In this document: positions 1 to 7,483 of the stretch, piece after piece | Layout of the letters: the number at the start of each line of letters is the position of its first letter | Numbering within the stretch: the first letter of the stretch is position 1 | Assembly: GCA_002315675.1 (NCBI GenBank) | Contig: DCHP01000019.1 | Coordinates: 1 to 26,048 of the forward strand | Source: Rikenellaceae bacterium UBA1749 | GTDB taxonomy: Bacteria > Bacteroidota > Bacteroidia > Bacteroidales > Rikenellaceae | DNA length: 26,048 bases | Direction: 5' to 3' | Position numbers and translations under genes: made by a program | The notes under the pieces: model-generated | What the model was told of the DNA's origin: nothing | Seen by the model: the letters and a program-made list of their open reading frames with translations, nothing else | The model's database searches: none

Positions 1-42
1 TCTCATGAAATGTGAAAGTTCTAATAAATGGTGGATTTTTAT

Positions 43-50
43 TATTTTTG
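43..50 (+). promoter_or_regulatory. -7 promoter element of the rnf operon
   Basis: TAttTTTG is an exact match to the Bacteroidetes -7 consensus TAnnTTTG, 22 bases before the chosen start of the first gene. No good TTTG-like -33 box is seen at the usual 19-21 base spacing. The position supports the ATG at 73 rather than the in-frame ATG at 28, which would lie upstream of the transcription start. Confidence 0.5.
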
Positions 51-72
51 TTATCTAAAAGATAAGGAAATA

Positions 73-483
73 ATGGCCGAATCTGTAAGAAAGAAAGCTA
101 GGATTGTGGAGGTGACTGAATCCACGCTGGTTCTTGAGATGTGTTCCCAGGAGGCATGTTCCATGTGTGCAGCGAAAGTTTTGTGCGGTCAGGACCTGGA
201 ACAGAAGACAAGGCGTATTGAACTTTTTAATGATGGTCTGAACCGGAAAGTGGGTGACGAAGTTTCACTTCTGATTTCATCAATAATTGGACTTAAAGCT
301 GCATTCTGGTTCTATGGAGTTCCAGTCTTTCTTATTATCCTTTCCATAGTCCCACTACGTGATGTTATCACCGACAATTTTATTCTTGGTGTTATTTCCC
401 TTGCGTTACTTTCAGTTTATTACTTTATGCTTTGGCTTTTCAGAAATAAAATTGAAAAACAAATATCAATAACAATTGAATAG
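73..483 (+). CDS. RseC/MucC-family integral membrane protein, first gene of rnf operon
   Basis: This 136-residue protein belongs to the RseC/MucC family (SoxR-reducing system protein RseC), which commonly travels with rnf genes. Its exact role is not settled. The sequence shows a small N-terminal domain with four cysteines (motif CSQEACSMCAAKVLCG, spacing C-x5-C-x2-C-x5-C) that could bind a metal or an Fe-S cluster. Two hydrophobic helices follow, around residues 70-95 and 100-125, and the tail is short and charged. An in-frame ATG at 28 would add 15 residues. ATG 73 is preferred because the family starts close to the MAESVRKKARI stretch, a purine-rich AAGGAAAT precedes it, and the -7 element at 43-50 lies between the two starts. 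It ends 5 bases before rnfB, so it is probably the first gene of the operon. Confidence 0.88.
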   Translation: MAESVRKKARIVEVTESTLVLEMCSQEACSMCAAKVLCGQDLEQKTRRIELFNDGLNRKVGDEVSLLISSIIGLKAAFWFYGVPVFLIILSIVPLRDVITDNFILGVISLALLSVYYFMLWLFRNKIEKQISITIE

Positions 484-488
484 TTATC

Positions 489-1370
489 ATGAGTACACTA
501 TTTTATTCATTGGCAATATTGGTTGGGATAGGAGTTCTTGCATCGGTTATCCTTTTTTTTGTTGCCAAAAAATTTAAGGTTGAGGAAAATCCTCTTATTG
601 AACCTACGGAAAAAATGCTTCCTGGCGCAAATTGTGGTGGATGCGGTTTTGCAGGTTGTCATGCAATGGCCGAAGCATTGGTTAAAAATGATGACATTTC
701 TTCACTGTTCTGTCCTGTAGGCGGTTCTGAAACAATGAAATCTATAGCAGACTTTTTAGGTAAGACAGCTCCTGAAAAAGAACCGCAGGTTGCTGTTGTC
801 CGTTGCAATGGTGCATTCTGTAACAGACAAAGAGTCAATGTTTTCAATGGTGCTGATTCATGTATTGTTGAATCTTCATTGTATTCAGGTGAAACGTTAT
901 GCTCATGGGGGTGCCTTGGAAAAGGTGATTGTACAAAGGTATGTAAATTCGGTGCAATCAAGATGAATTCAGATACCGGATTACCTGAGGTTGACCAGGA
1001 TAAATGTACAGCCTGCGGTGCTTGTGTCAATGCATGTCCAAAGGGCGTAATTGAACTCAGGAAGAAAGGAATCAAGGATAGAAGAATATTTGTTAGCTGC
1101 ATCAATAAGGATAAGGGCGGTATTACAAGAAAAGCATGTTCAGTTGGCTGTATTGGTTGTATGAAATGCGTAAAAGTATGTGCATTCGAGGCAATCAAGG
1201 TTGAGAACAATGTTGCCTATATTGATGCATCAAAGTGCAGGCTATGCCGCAAATGTGTTGTTGAATGTCCAACAGGGGCAATACAAGAGGTAAATCTGCC
1301 ACCAAGAAAACCTGTGGCATCAGTTTCTTCTGATGAAACCGGTGTTGAATCAAAAGTTGAACAGAATTAA
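489..1370 (+). CDS. rnfB: RnfB, Fe-S electron-transfer subunit of Rnf complex
   Basis: RnfB is the ferredoxin-accepting, multi-cluster subunit of the Rnf complex, which transfers electrons from reduced ferredoxin to NAD+ and pumps Na+ or H+. Residues 1-26 form one membrane helix. Next is the 4Fe-4S domain typical of RnfB, with C49, C52, C57 and C75 (ANCGGCGFAGC then FC). The C-terminal half carries three CxxCxxCxxxC ferredoxin motifs at about 173-183, 221-231 and 250-260. Seven further Cys lie at 106, 111, 125, 138, 142, 148 and 152. At 293 residues it is the long form seen in anaerobes rather than the short gammaproteobacterial form. It lies between the RseC-family gene and rnfC, with gaps of 5 and 15 bases. 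Confidence 0.96.
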   Translation: MSTLFYSLAILVGIGVLASVILFFVAKKFKVEENPLIEPTEKMLPGANCGGCGFAGCHAMAEALVKNDDISSLFCPVGGSETMKSIADFLGKTAPEKEPQVAVVRCNGAFCNRQRVNVFNGADSCIVESSLYSGETLCSWGCLGKGDCTKVCKFGAIKMNSDTGLPEVDQDKCTACGACVNACPKGVIELRKKGIKDRRIFVSCINKDKGGITRKACSVGCIGCMKCVKVCAFEAIKVENNVAYIDASKCRLCRKCVVECPTGAIQEVNLPPRKPVASVSSDETGVESKVEQN

Positions 1371-1385
1371 CGGAGATATGCTATC

Positions 1386-2714
1386 ATGAAGACATTTAGA
1401 ATTGGTGGTTTCCACGGAAAGGATTATAAACTGACTGGAGATAGGGCAATAGAACAAATGCCTGTTCCAGATAAGGTCGTTATTTTCTTGTCTCAGCATA
1501 TTGGTGCTCCGGCAGTATGTAATGTAGCAAAAGGTGATAAGGTTAATGTTGGTACATTGATTGGGAAAGCCGGTGGCTTCGTCTCAGCAAATATCCATAG
1601 TTCAGTCAGTGGAACTGTAGTTTCAGTTGATCCGGTTGCAGACGGAAGTGGTATAAAAAAACCTGCTGTAACAATTGAAGTTGAAGGGGACCAATGGGAA
1701 GAGGGTATTGACCGCTCTGAAAACCTGATTCCAGAATGCAACCTTGATTCCAAGGAAATAATAGATAAAATATCGGATGCAGGTATTGTGGGTATGGGAG
1801 GTGCAACTTTCCCGACTCAAGTGAAACTGTCAATTCCTCCGGGATCGAAAGCTGAGTGCCTGATTGTCAATGGGGTTGAATGTGAACCATATCTGACAGC
1901 TGACCACAGGGTTATGCTTGAGAAATCCGATGAGATCCTTGTAGGATGTAAAATAGTAATGAAAGCTCTCGGCGTTGATACATGCTATATCGGTATCGAG
2001 GAAAACAAAAAGGATGCCATCAAGCTTCTAAGCTCAAAAGCAGATGGTGGCATCAGTATTGTTCCGCTTAGGATGCGTTATCCTCAGGGTGGTGAAAAAC
2101 AGTTGATAGATGCTGTTATTAATCGTCAGGTACCATCAGGGGGACTTCCTATTGCAACGGGAGCTGTAGTACAGAATATAGGGACCATATTTGCGATATA
2201 TGAAGCTGTTCAGAAGAACAAGCCTCTTGTTGAAAGAATAGTAACTGTAACAGGATGTTATGTCTCGAATCCTAAGAACCTGAAGGTCAGGATAGGAACA
2301 TCAATTTCAGAACTGATAGCGGCAGTTGGAGGTGAACCTGATAATACTGCAAAAGTCATCAATGGTGGCCCTATGATGGGACGAGCCATGTCCAATGTCG
2401 AAGCTCCTGTAACAAAAGGGACATCTGGCATTCTGATGCTTTCAGCCCGGGATACAGTGCGTGAGAAGGAACAGGCCTGCATATCATGTGCAAAATGCGT
2501 TAGTGCTTGTCCAATGGGACTTGAGCCATACCTTCTGTATAAATTATCATACCGCAGACTTTATCCTGATATGGAATCAGAGAAAGTTACTGATTGTATA
2601 GAATGCGGTTGCTGTGCCTATACATGTCCGGCCCATCTTCCACTTCTGGACTATATTCGTGTAGGAAAGGCGGAAACAATGAAAATCATCAAATCAAGAC
2701 AAATAAAAAAATAA
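1386..2714 (+). CDS. rnfC: RnfC, NADH/FMN-binding subunit of Rnf complex
   Basis: RnfC is the peripheral cytoplasmic subunit that carries FMN and two 4Fe-4S clusters and reduces NAD+. The N-terminal barrel-sandwich domain is recognisable (GGFHGKDYK, then SANIHSSVSGTV). The nucleotide/FMN region has the family motif GMGGATFPTQVKL followed by NGVECEPYLTADHR. The two C-terminal clusters have motifs CxxCxxCxxxC starting at C365 and C404. Its 442 residues are normal for Bacteroidetes and clostridial RnfC, without the long Ala/Lys-rich tail of enterobacterial RsxC. It begins 15 bases after rnfB and ends 4 bases before rnfD. Confidence 0.97.
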   Translation: MKTFRIGGFHGKDYKLTGDRAIEQMPVPDKVVIFLSQHIGAPAVCNVAKGDKVNVGTLIGKAGGFVSANIHSSVSGTVVSVDPVADGSGIKKPAVTIEVEGDQWEEGIDRSENLIPECNLDSKEIIDKISDAGIVGMGGATFPTQVKLSIPPGSKAECLIVNGVECEPYLTADHRVMLEKSDEILVGCKIVMKALGVDTCYIGIEENKKDAIKLLSSKADGGISIVPLRMRYPQGGEKQLIDAVINRQVPSGGLPIATGAVVQNIGTIFAIYEAVQKNKPLVERIVTVTGCYVSNPKNLKVRIGTSISELIAAVGGEPDNTAKVINGGPMMGRAMSNVEAPVTKGTSGILMLSARDTVREKEQACISCAKCVSACPMGLEPYLLYKLSYRRLYPDMESEKVTDCIECGCCAYTCPAHLPLLDYIRVGKAETMKIIKSRQIKK

Positions 2715-2718
2715 TCAT

Positions 2719-3657
2719 ATGAGAGTAATTTCACCTTCACCACATCTTCACGGACCTCTTTCTACTGAGATCCTGATGCGAGATGTTGTGATTGCACTTG
2801 TTCCAGCCTTCATCTTTACCGTTGTAACAGGTGGTCTTCAGGCTTTGTTTGTTACATTGGTATCTGTAGCTTCATGTATGCTATTTGAATGGCTAATCAA
2901 TTCCTATTTCTTTCATAGGCCTAATTCTTTGACAGATTGGTCTGCGGTAATCACTGGTACGCTTCTTGCATTCAACCTTCCTCAGTCCATTCCACTTTGG
3001 ATTGTTGTTGTCGGAGCAGCTGTTGCCATCGGAATTGCCAAGATGAGCTACGGAGGAATTGGAAGAAATATTTTCAATCCAGCTTTGGTTGGCCGTGTTT
3101 TTCTTCTGATTTCATTTCCGGTCCAGATGACTACATTTCCTGTACAGGCTGATGCTTACTCCGGTGCAACTCCGCTCCAATTCTTCAAATTTGTTCCAAA
3201 TGCAGCATCTATGACTCCTGATAACTATTTGATGGATCTGTTCATAGGATTCGTTCCAGGTTCCATGGGGGAAATTTCAGCTCTTCTTCTGTTGCTTGGG
3301 GGTCTTTACCTCATTATAAGAAAAGTTATTACCTGGCATATCCCTGTATTCACTTTAGGGACTATTTTTGTGTTTACAGGTATTTTATGGCTTATCAATC
3401 CGGAAATATACGCCAACCCGTTGTTCCATATTCTGGCTGGTGGCGCGATATTGGGCTCTGTCTTCATGGCTACGGATTATGTAACATCTCCAATGAATGT
3501 ACGTGGACAAATCATATATGCAATAGGAATTGGTGTAATAACTGTTCTGATTCGTGTATGGGGATCATATCCTGAAGGCATGTCGTTTGCAATTCTTATT
3601 ATGAATGCCGCAACTCCACTTATCAATAAGTATATTCATCCTAAACGTTTTGCTTAA
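2719..3657 (+). CDS. rnfD: RnfD, flavin-carrying membrane subunit of Rnf complex
   Basis: RnfD is an integral membrane subunit related to NqrB that carries a covalently bound FMN and takes part in ion translocation. The flavin-attachment motif is visible as S148-G-A-T151 in DAYSGATPLQFF, with T151 the expected attachment residue. The N-terminal PHLHG motif, the GGIGRNIFNPALVGR motif and the C-terminal MATDYVTSPM segment are family hallmarks. About nine hydrophobic helices are present, and 312 residues is a normal length. It starts 4 bases after rnfC. Confidence 0.96.
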   Translation: MRVISPSPHLHGPLSTEILMRDVVIALVPAFIFTVVTGGLQALFVTLVSVASCMLFEWLINSYFFHRPNSLTDWSAVITGTLLAFNLPQSIPLWIVVVGAAVAIGIAKMSYGGIGRNIFNPALVGRVFLLISFPVQMTTFPVQADAYSGATPLQFFKFVPNAASMTPDNYLMDLFIGFVPGSMGEISALLLLLGGLYLIIRKVITWHIPVFTLGTIFVFTGILWLINPEIYANPLFHILAGGAILGSVFMATDYVTSPMNVRGQIIYAIGIGVITVLIRVWGSYPEGMSFAILIMNAATPLINKYIHPKRFA

Positions 3658-3669
3658 TAAGGAGAGATT

Positions 3670-4290
3670 ATGATGAAAAGTTCAATTAAAAATATGGTCC
3701 TTGTTCTTGGAACCATTACTCTTATCTCTTCTTTGGCAGTCAGCGGATTCTATCTTCTGACCAAGGACGCCATTGAATTTGCAAATCAAAGTAAAATCAA
3801 CAATGCGATTGCGGAAGTAATGCCAGGCTTTGACAATGCTCCTTCTAACGAAATGTTCCTGTGTCAGGTGCCAGGAACTACTGATTCACTTTCTGTTTAT
3901 CCTGCCAGAAAAGGAGAAAAACAGATTGGCTATGCAGTCAAGACATTCTCAAACAAAGGCTACGGCGGAAATGTTGAACTGATGGTAGGTATTCTATCTA
4001 ATGGCAATATTGCTTCAGTCAGTGTCGTTGCGGAGTCAGAGACTCCGGGTCTTGGGCATAAGATGTCCACCGACTCAATCCTTGTATCTCAGTTCAAGGG
4101 CATCAATCCTGAAAAGAAAAAAATAAGTGTCAAGAAAGATAATGGTGATATTGACGCAATAACAGCTGCAACAATTTCATCGCGTGCATTTTGTGAGGCT
4201 GTAAATAGGGCATTGGCAGTTGTCAACCCTCTTATTAAAAAGACTACTGATGCCTCTTCTGGCGCTACACATGTAAAGAAGGAGGAATAG
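3670..4290 (+). CDS. rnfG: RnfG, covalent-FMN subunit of Rnf complex
   Basis: RnfG is a single-helix-anchored subunit whose extracytoplasmic domain carries FMN linked to a Thr by the flavin transferase ApbE. Residues 8-30 form the membrane anchor. An FMN-binding domain follows, with ETPGLGHKM around residue 120. The expected flavinylation site is D162-A-I-T-A-A-T168 followed by ISSRAF. The ApbE recognition pattern is usually Dxx(S/T)GA(S/T), so Ala replaces the common Gly here. No apbE gene lies in this window. GGAGAG lies 3 bases before the start. The second codon is also ATG, so translation could begin at 3673. Confidence 0.95.
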   Translation: MMKSSIKNMVLVLGTITLISSLAVSGFYLLTKDAIEFANQSKINNAIAEVMPGFDNAPSNEMFLCQVPGTTDSLSVYPARKGEKQIGYAVKTFSNKGYGGNVELMVGILSNGNIASVSVVAESETPGLGHKMSTDSILVSQFKGINPEKKKISVKKDNGDIDAITAATISSRAFCEAVNRALAVVNPLIKKTTDASSGATHVKKEE

Positions 4291-4292
4291 AT

Positions 4293-4880
4293 ATGACAAA
4301 AATGCAATTATTTCTCAAGGGGTTGGTCAAGGAAAACCCTACATTTGTCCTGATGCTTGGTATGTGTCCAACATTGGGAACAACAACATCGGCTATCAAT
4401 GGTTTTGGAATGGGAGTTGCCACAATGGCTGTTCTTGTTCTCAGCAATATGGCAATATCTCTGGTAAAGAACATAATTCCAGATAAGGTCCGTATTCCAT
4501 CATTCATTGTAATCATAGCTTCATTCGTGACTGTTGTACAGCTTGTAATGCAAGCATATGTTCCTGATTTGTATGCAGTACTTGGTGTGTTTATCCCGCT
4601 TATAGTCGTAAACTGTATTATACTGGGACGTGCTGAGGCATTTGCCTGTAAGAACGGAGTCATAGATTCAGCACTTGATGGCCTTGGAATAGGTATCGGA
4701 TTTACTCTATCCCTGACAATTATCGGCGCTGTACGTGAATTCCTGGGCGCTCTTACAATATTTGGAATGAAATTCGATTTTATGAACTCAGATGGTGCTC
4801 TGATATTCATTTTAGCTCCAGGAGCATTTCTTGTGCTTGGATATCTTCTGGCAATTTTTAATAAGTACAAAAAACAATAA
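4293..4880 (+). CDS. rnfE: RnfE, membrane subunit of Rnf complex
   Basis: RnfE is an integral membrane subunit homologous to NqrD. With RnfA it forms the central pair of six-helix proteins that hold an intramembrane [2Fe-2S] cluster. The conserved half-repeat cysteines are C25 (GMCPTLGTT) and C108 (VVNCIILGRAEAFA). Six hydrophobic segments are present in 195 residues, a normal length. A strong Shine-Dalgarno-like AAGGAGGA precedes the ATG and overlaps the end of rnfG, with only 2 bases between the genes. That is unusual here, because most genes in the window lack such a site. Confidence 0.96.
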   Translation: MTKMQLFLKGLVKENPTFVLMLGMCPTLGTTTSAINGFGMGVATMAVLVLSNMAISLVKNIIPDKVRIPSFIVIIASFVTVVQLVMQAYVPDLYAVLGVFIPLIVVNCIILGRAEAFACKNGVIDSALDGLGIGIGFTLSLTIIGAVREFLGALTIFGMKFDFMNSDGALIFILAPGAFLVLGYLLAIFNKYKKQ

Positions 4881-4886
4881 TAAGCT

Positions 4887-5459
4887 ATGGACTATTTTGT
4901 TATAATCATATCGGCGATATTTGTAAATAACGTCATCCTGGCTCAATTTATGGGTATATGCCCGTTTCTTGGAGTTTCAAACAAGGTCTCTACTGCAATA
5001 GGTATGGGAATGGCTGTAACATTTGTTATGTCTATTTCCGCATTGGTCGTATGGCTTATCCAGTATGGTCTGTTGGATCCTCTTGGTGTCGGTTTCCTAC
5101 AGACAATAGTGTTTATTCTTGTTATAGCAGCACTTGTTCAGATGGTTGAAATTATTCTGAAAAAGATCAGTCCGACACTATATAATGCGCTTGGGATTTT
5201 CCTTCCGCTGATAACTACAAATTGTGCAGTTCTTGGAATCGCTATTCTTTTGGTACAGAAACAGTATGATCTTGGTGAGAGTGTTGTATTCTCCGCATCA
5301 ACAGCTCTTGGATTTACGCTTGCTTTGGTGCTTTTTGCCGGAATGAGGGAAAAACTAGAACTGACTGACACTCCTGAAGCTATGAAAGGTATGCCTCTTG
5401 CCCTTATCACTGCAGGACTTCTTTCAATGGCATTCATGGGATTCTCAGGAATGATATAA
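4887..5459 (+). CDS. rnfA: RnfA, membrane subunit of Rnf complex
   Basis: RnfA is homologous to NqrE and to RnfE and is inserted in the opposite topology. It supplies C25 (GICPFLGVSNKVSTA) and C113 (TTNCAVLGIAILL) as the likely other ligands of the membrane [2Fe-2S] cluster. Six hydrophobic helices are visible in 190 residues. It is the last gene of the rseC-rnfBCDGEA order. It starts 6 bases after rnfE and is followed directly by rnpB, with no hairpin terminator in between. Confidence 0.96.
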   Translation: MDYFVIIISAIFVNNVILAQFMGICPFLGVSNKVSTAIGMGMAVTFVMSISALVVWLIQYGLLDPLGVGFLQTIVFILVIAALVQMVEIILKKISPTLYNALGIFLPLITTNCAVLGIAILLVQKQYDLGESVVFSASTALGFTLALVLFAGMREKLELTDTPEAMKGMPLALITAGLLSMAFMGFSGMI

Positions 5460-5474
5460 TTGAACAAGTTTCAT

Positions 5475-5482
5475 TATTTTTG
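5475..5482 (+). promoter_or_regulatory. -7 promoter element of rnpB
   Basis: TAttTTTG is an exact -7 match in the 34-base gap between rnfA and rnpB. Its last base lies 12 bases before the first paired base of the RNase P RNA, a sensible distance for transcription to start at or just before the mature 5' end. No convincing -33 box is seen. Confidence 0.5.
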
Positions 5483-5493
5483 CGATATTGTTT

Positions 5494-5852
5494 AGCATAG
5501 GGGGGCTGTCGCTGACAAATTTTATATATATTTGTTTGAGGAAAGTCCGGGCAACACAGGGCGCTGCACTTGCGAAAATACAAGATGGCCGTGAGGTTAT
5601 GTCTGAGGTAACAGAAAATAACCGCCATTTATGGTAAGGGTGAAAATGTGGGGTAAGAGCCCACGCTGGTTTCGGTGACGACAATCAGGTACCTCGCTGC
5701 GGGTTGCAAGACCAAATATACCGACCTGCTTTTATAGTTGAAGGGCTGCCCGTCCAAGTGGTCGGAGGGTAGGTTGCTACAAATGATTGTGCAGGTGACT
5801 GCATGACTAGATTAATGACAGTGATAACAGAACCCGGCTTATTCCCTATGCT
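5494..5852 (+). ncRNA. rnpB: RNase P RNA, bacterial class A
   Basis: This is the catalytic RNA of RNase P, which trims tRNA 5' ends. The conserved P4 5' strand GAGGAAAGTCCGGGC is at 5538-5552. Its partner ACAGAACCCGGCTTA is at 5827-5841. The internal conserved block GGGTAAGAGCCCACG is near 5651. The ends pair as P1: AGCATAGGG at 5494-5502 with CCCTATGCT at about 5844-5852. The length of about 359 bases is typical of Bacteroidetes. A T7 run directly after P1 makes the closing helix double as the terminator. The exact ends are inferred from the P1 pairing. Confidence 0.96.
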
Positions 5853-5858
5853 TTTTTT
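5844..5858 (+). terminator. rnpB 3' end and T-tract
   Basis: The 3' strand of helix P1 (CCCTATGC) runs straight into seven T residues, so RNA folding and termination appear to be combined. Confidence 0.6.
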
Positions 5859-5881
5859 GAAATACTTTTAATTATTATAAA

Positions 5882-6490
5882 ATGAAGAAGTTTTTATTAA
5901 TCTTTTTGTCGGTTGTACTTTTGACTCCGGCTTTTGGCCAATCAGACGATGCCAAAGTTCAGAAACTTAGTGATACTTTCTCCAAATATCTGGTGAATAA
6001 TCTCATTGTTCATTTGAAAGGTATTAGGTTCCTTGAGACTACCGGAAAGCTTCAAAGAGGTATGACACTCCAGTATACTGTTGTGCTTAATAAAAAAGGT
6101 ACTGTAGAAGATGTTCAGGTCGTAAATGGTGTCAATGAAGTTTTTGATGATGATTTTAGAACTCCTCTTTTTCTGATGCCAAAGTCTGTTTTCAGTGATA
6201 TTACAATTACAGGGGAAAAAAGTTATATTCCTATAATCCTTGATGTCAAACTTTCTGCATGTGAGAAATCACTTGCTGAGTCTCTCGAGGAAGAATACGG
6301 AAAAAAATCCATCAAACGCTGGAAAAGGTTCAGATTTGAAAAACACCCTGAACTTCTTGAAAAGTTCCCTGCATTCAATAATTATCTTTCAGTGAAGGAT
6401 CAGTATTATAGTTCAGTCTGGTATATTTATTTCAGACTTATGCACCTAAAGATTTCCCTTCCTGAACATATGCAGGAAAAAGCAGAGTAG
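5882..6490 (+). CDS. Secreted protein of unknown function with a possible TonB-C-like domain
   Basis: I do not recognise a named family. The 202-residue product begins with a clear Sec signal peptide (MKKFLLIFLSVVLLTPAFGQ, cleavage near residue 20), so it is exported. Residues 60-105 (GMTLQYTVVLNKKGTVEDV, then a DDDFRTPLF stretch) resemble the beta-strand pattern of TonB C-terminal and energy-transducer domains, where a strand with NKKGxVxDV is common, but the match is weak. The rest is charged and aromatic-rich, with no cysteine motif. It lies between rnpB and a strong hairpin and stands alone on its strand. An imperfect -7 element TActTTTA lies at 5863-5870, 11 bases before the start. Confidence 0.72.
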   Translation: MKKFLLIFLSVVLLTPAFGQSDDAKVQKLSDTFSKYLVNNLIVHLKGIRFLETTGKLQRGMTLQYTVVLNKKGTVEDVQVVNGVNEVFDDDFRTPLFLMPKSVFSDITITGEKSYIPIILDVKLSACEKSLAESLEEEYGKKSIKRWKRFRFEKHPELLEKFPAFNNYLSVKDQYYSSVWYIYFRLMHLKISLPEHMQEKAE

Positions 6491-6560
6491 GCATAAGTAA
6501 ATTATCAGTTATAATTTTTTATAGTAATTATATCTTTGACAAACAATTATACTCACATTT

Positions 6561-6600
6561 ACAGCAGGAGCGGTGGTTGTATAACCACCGCTCCTGCTGT
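6561..6600. terminator. 18-bp perfect hairpin between convergent genes
   Basis: ACAGCAGGAGCGGTGGTT at 6561-6578 pairs without mismatch with its reverse complement at 6583-6600 around a 4-base GTAT loop. It lies between the secreted-protein gene and truA, which converge. No T-tract follows on either strand, so it is a bidirectional transcript end or 3'-stabilising hairpin rather than a textbook intrinsic terminator. Confidence 0.6.
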
Positions 6601-6637
6601 ATTCATTCAATTGTCTGTTATCCATTGTTGGCTGGTG

Positions 6638-7369
6638 TCAGAATCCTGGATAGTTTATTTTTGTCAGGAATAATCCTTCAGATGGAGCTTGCATTGAAGC
6701 AAGACTTCTGTCTTTCCCCTCTATTATGGTTCTTAAATAGTCAAGTGTAATCTTGCCTCGTCCCAGATCAACTAGTGTGCCGGTTATTGCCCTTACCATT
6801 CCACGAAGAAACCTGTTTGCGGCTATTGTAAAAATCAGTCCATCCTCCGTTTCTTCAATTTTAGCCTCATAAATCTTGCAGATATTTGTTTCAGCGTTCC
6901 CATGAAGTTTTGCAAATGATGTGAAATCTGAATAATCAAGTAGAACTCTGCATCCATCTCTCATGATTTCTATATCAAGTGGTTGATGCACTATCCATAG
7001 ATGCTTGTCAAAAGGATTCTTTTTTCTTGAAATATAGTATTTGTACTCTCTTCTCGTGGCATCAAACCTTGCATGTAGTCCGCACGGAAAGATATCCTCA
7101 ATTGAAATATCTTTTGGCAACATCATGTTCATTTTTCTCTTGAATTCTTTGCAGTCAATGGTAATGGACGCATCAAAATGAGCGTAATAATCTTTTGCGC
7201 TTACCCCGGTATCAGTTCTGCCACAACCGACTATTCCTATATTTCCGTCTCTGCACAGGGTTCTTATTACATCGGTAATGACTTCCTCTACAGATATGGA
7301 ATGTGGCTGTCGTTGCCATCCGAAATAATTGGTTCCGTCGTATGATAGTTTAATGAAATATCTTCCCAT
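6638..7369 (-). CDS. truA: tRNA pseudouridine(38-40) synthase TruA
   Basis: TruA converts uridines 38-40 of the tRNA anticodon stem-loop to pseudouridine. The catalytic Asp is D53 in GCGRTDTGVSAKD. The N-terminal LSYDGTNYFGWQRQ and the C-terminal FLRGMVRAITGTLVDLGRG are family signatures, and 243 residues is a full-length protein. No other in-frame Met is available before residue 76, so ATG 7369 must be the start. A perfect -7 element ends only 4 bases upstream of that ATG, suggesting a very short or absent leader. It is divergent from gcvP. Confidence 0.96.
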   Translation of the reverse strand: MGRYFIKLSYDGTNYFGWQRQPHSISVEEVITDVIRTLCRDGNIGIVGCGRTDTGVSAKDYYAHFDASITIDCKEFKRKMNMMLPKDISIEDIFPCGLHARFDATRREYKYYISRKKNPFDKHLWIVHQPLDIEIMRDGCRVLLDYSDFTSFAKLHGNAETNICKIYEAKIEETEDGLIFTIAANRFLRGMVRAITGTLVDLGRGKITLDYLRTIIEGKDRSLASMQAPSEGLFLTKINYPGF

Positions 7370-7373
7370 GTGG

Positions 7374-7404
7374 CAAAGGTATATATAATTTCATCTATTG
7401 CTAA
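7374..7404 (-). promoter_or_regulatory. truA promoter, possibly giving a leaderless mRNA
   Basis: Read on the - strand, TAccTTTG (7381-7374) is an exact -7 element. A TTAG (7404-7401) lies 19 bases upstream as a one-mismatch -33 box. Only CCAC separates the -7 element from the truA ATG, so the transcript would begin at or almost at the start codon. Confidence 0.5.
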
Positions 7405-7427
7405 AATGCTTTAATTAATTAACTTTG
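7397..7427 (+). promoter_or_regulatory. gcvP promoter
   Basis: TAacTTTG at 7420-7427 is an exact -7 element, with ATTG at 7397-7400 spaced 19 bases upstream as the -33 box. The leader to the gcvP ATG is about 50 bases. No glycine-riboswitch-like structure is visible in it. The -33 box abuts the -33 box of the divergent truA promoter. Confidence 0.6.
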
Positions 7428-7483
7428 TATGGTTTAACTGACTATACCGCTCAACTTGATTTTTTATATTAAATTAGATATCT

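Noticed and set aside
28..72. Upstream in-frame start for the RseC-family gene
   Set aside because: It would place translation start upstream of the -7 element at 43-50 and add a segment not typical of the family.
659..1210. 183-codon - strand open frame over rnfB
   Set aside because: It is antisense to the cysteine motifs of rnfB and has no independent support.
4265..4870. 201-codon - strand open frame over rnfE
   Set aside because: It is a shadow of rnfE. Its translation is Pro/Arg/Thr-rich, as expected from antisense reading of a membrane protein, and has no ribosome-binding context.
7428..7483. Glycine riboswitch before gcvP
   Set aside because: The leader is only about 50 bases, AT-rich and without the paired-aptamer conserved core.
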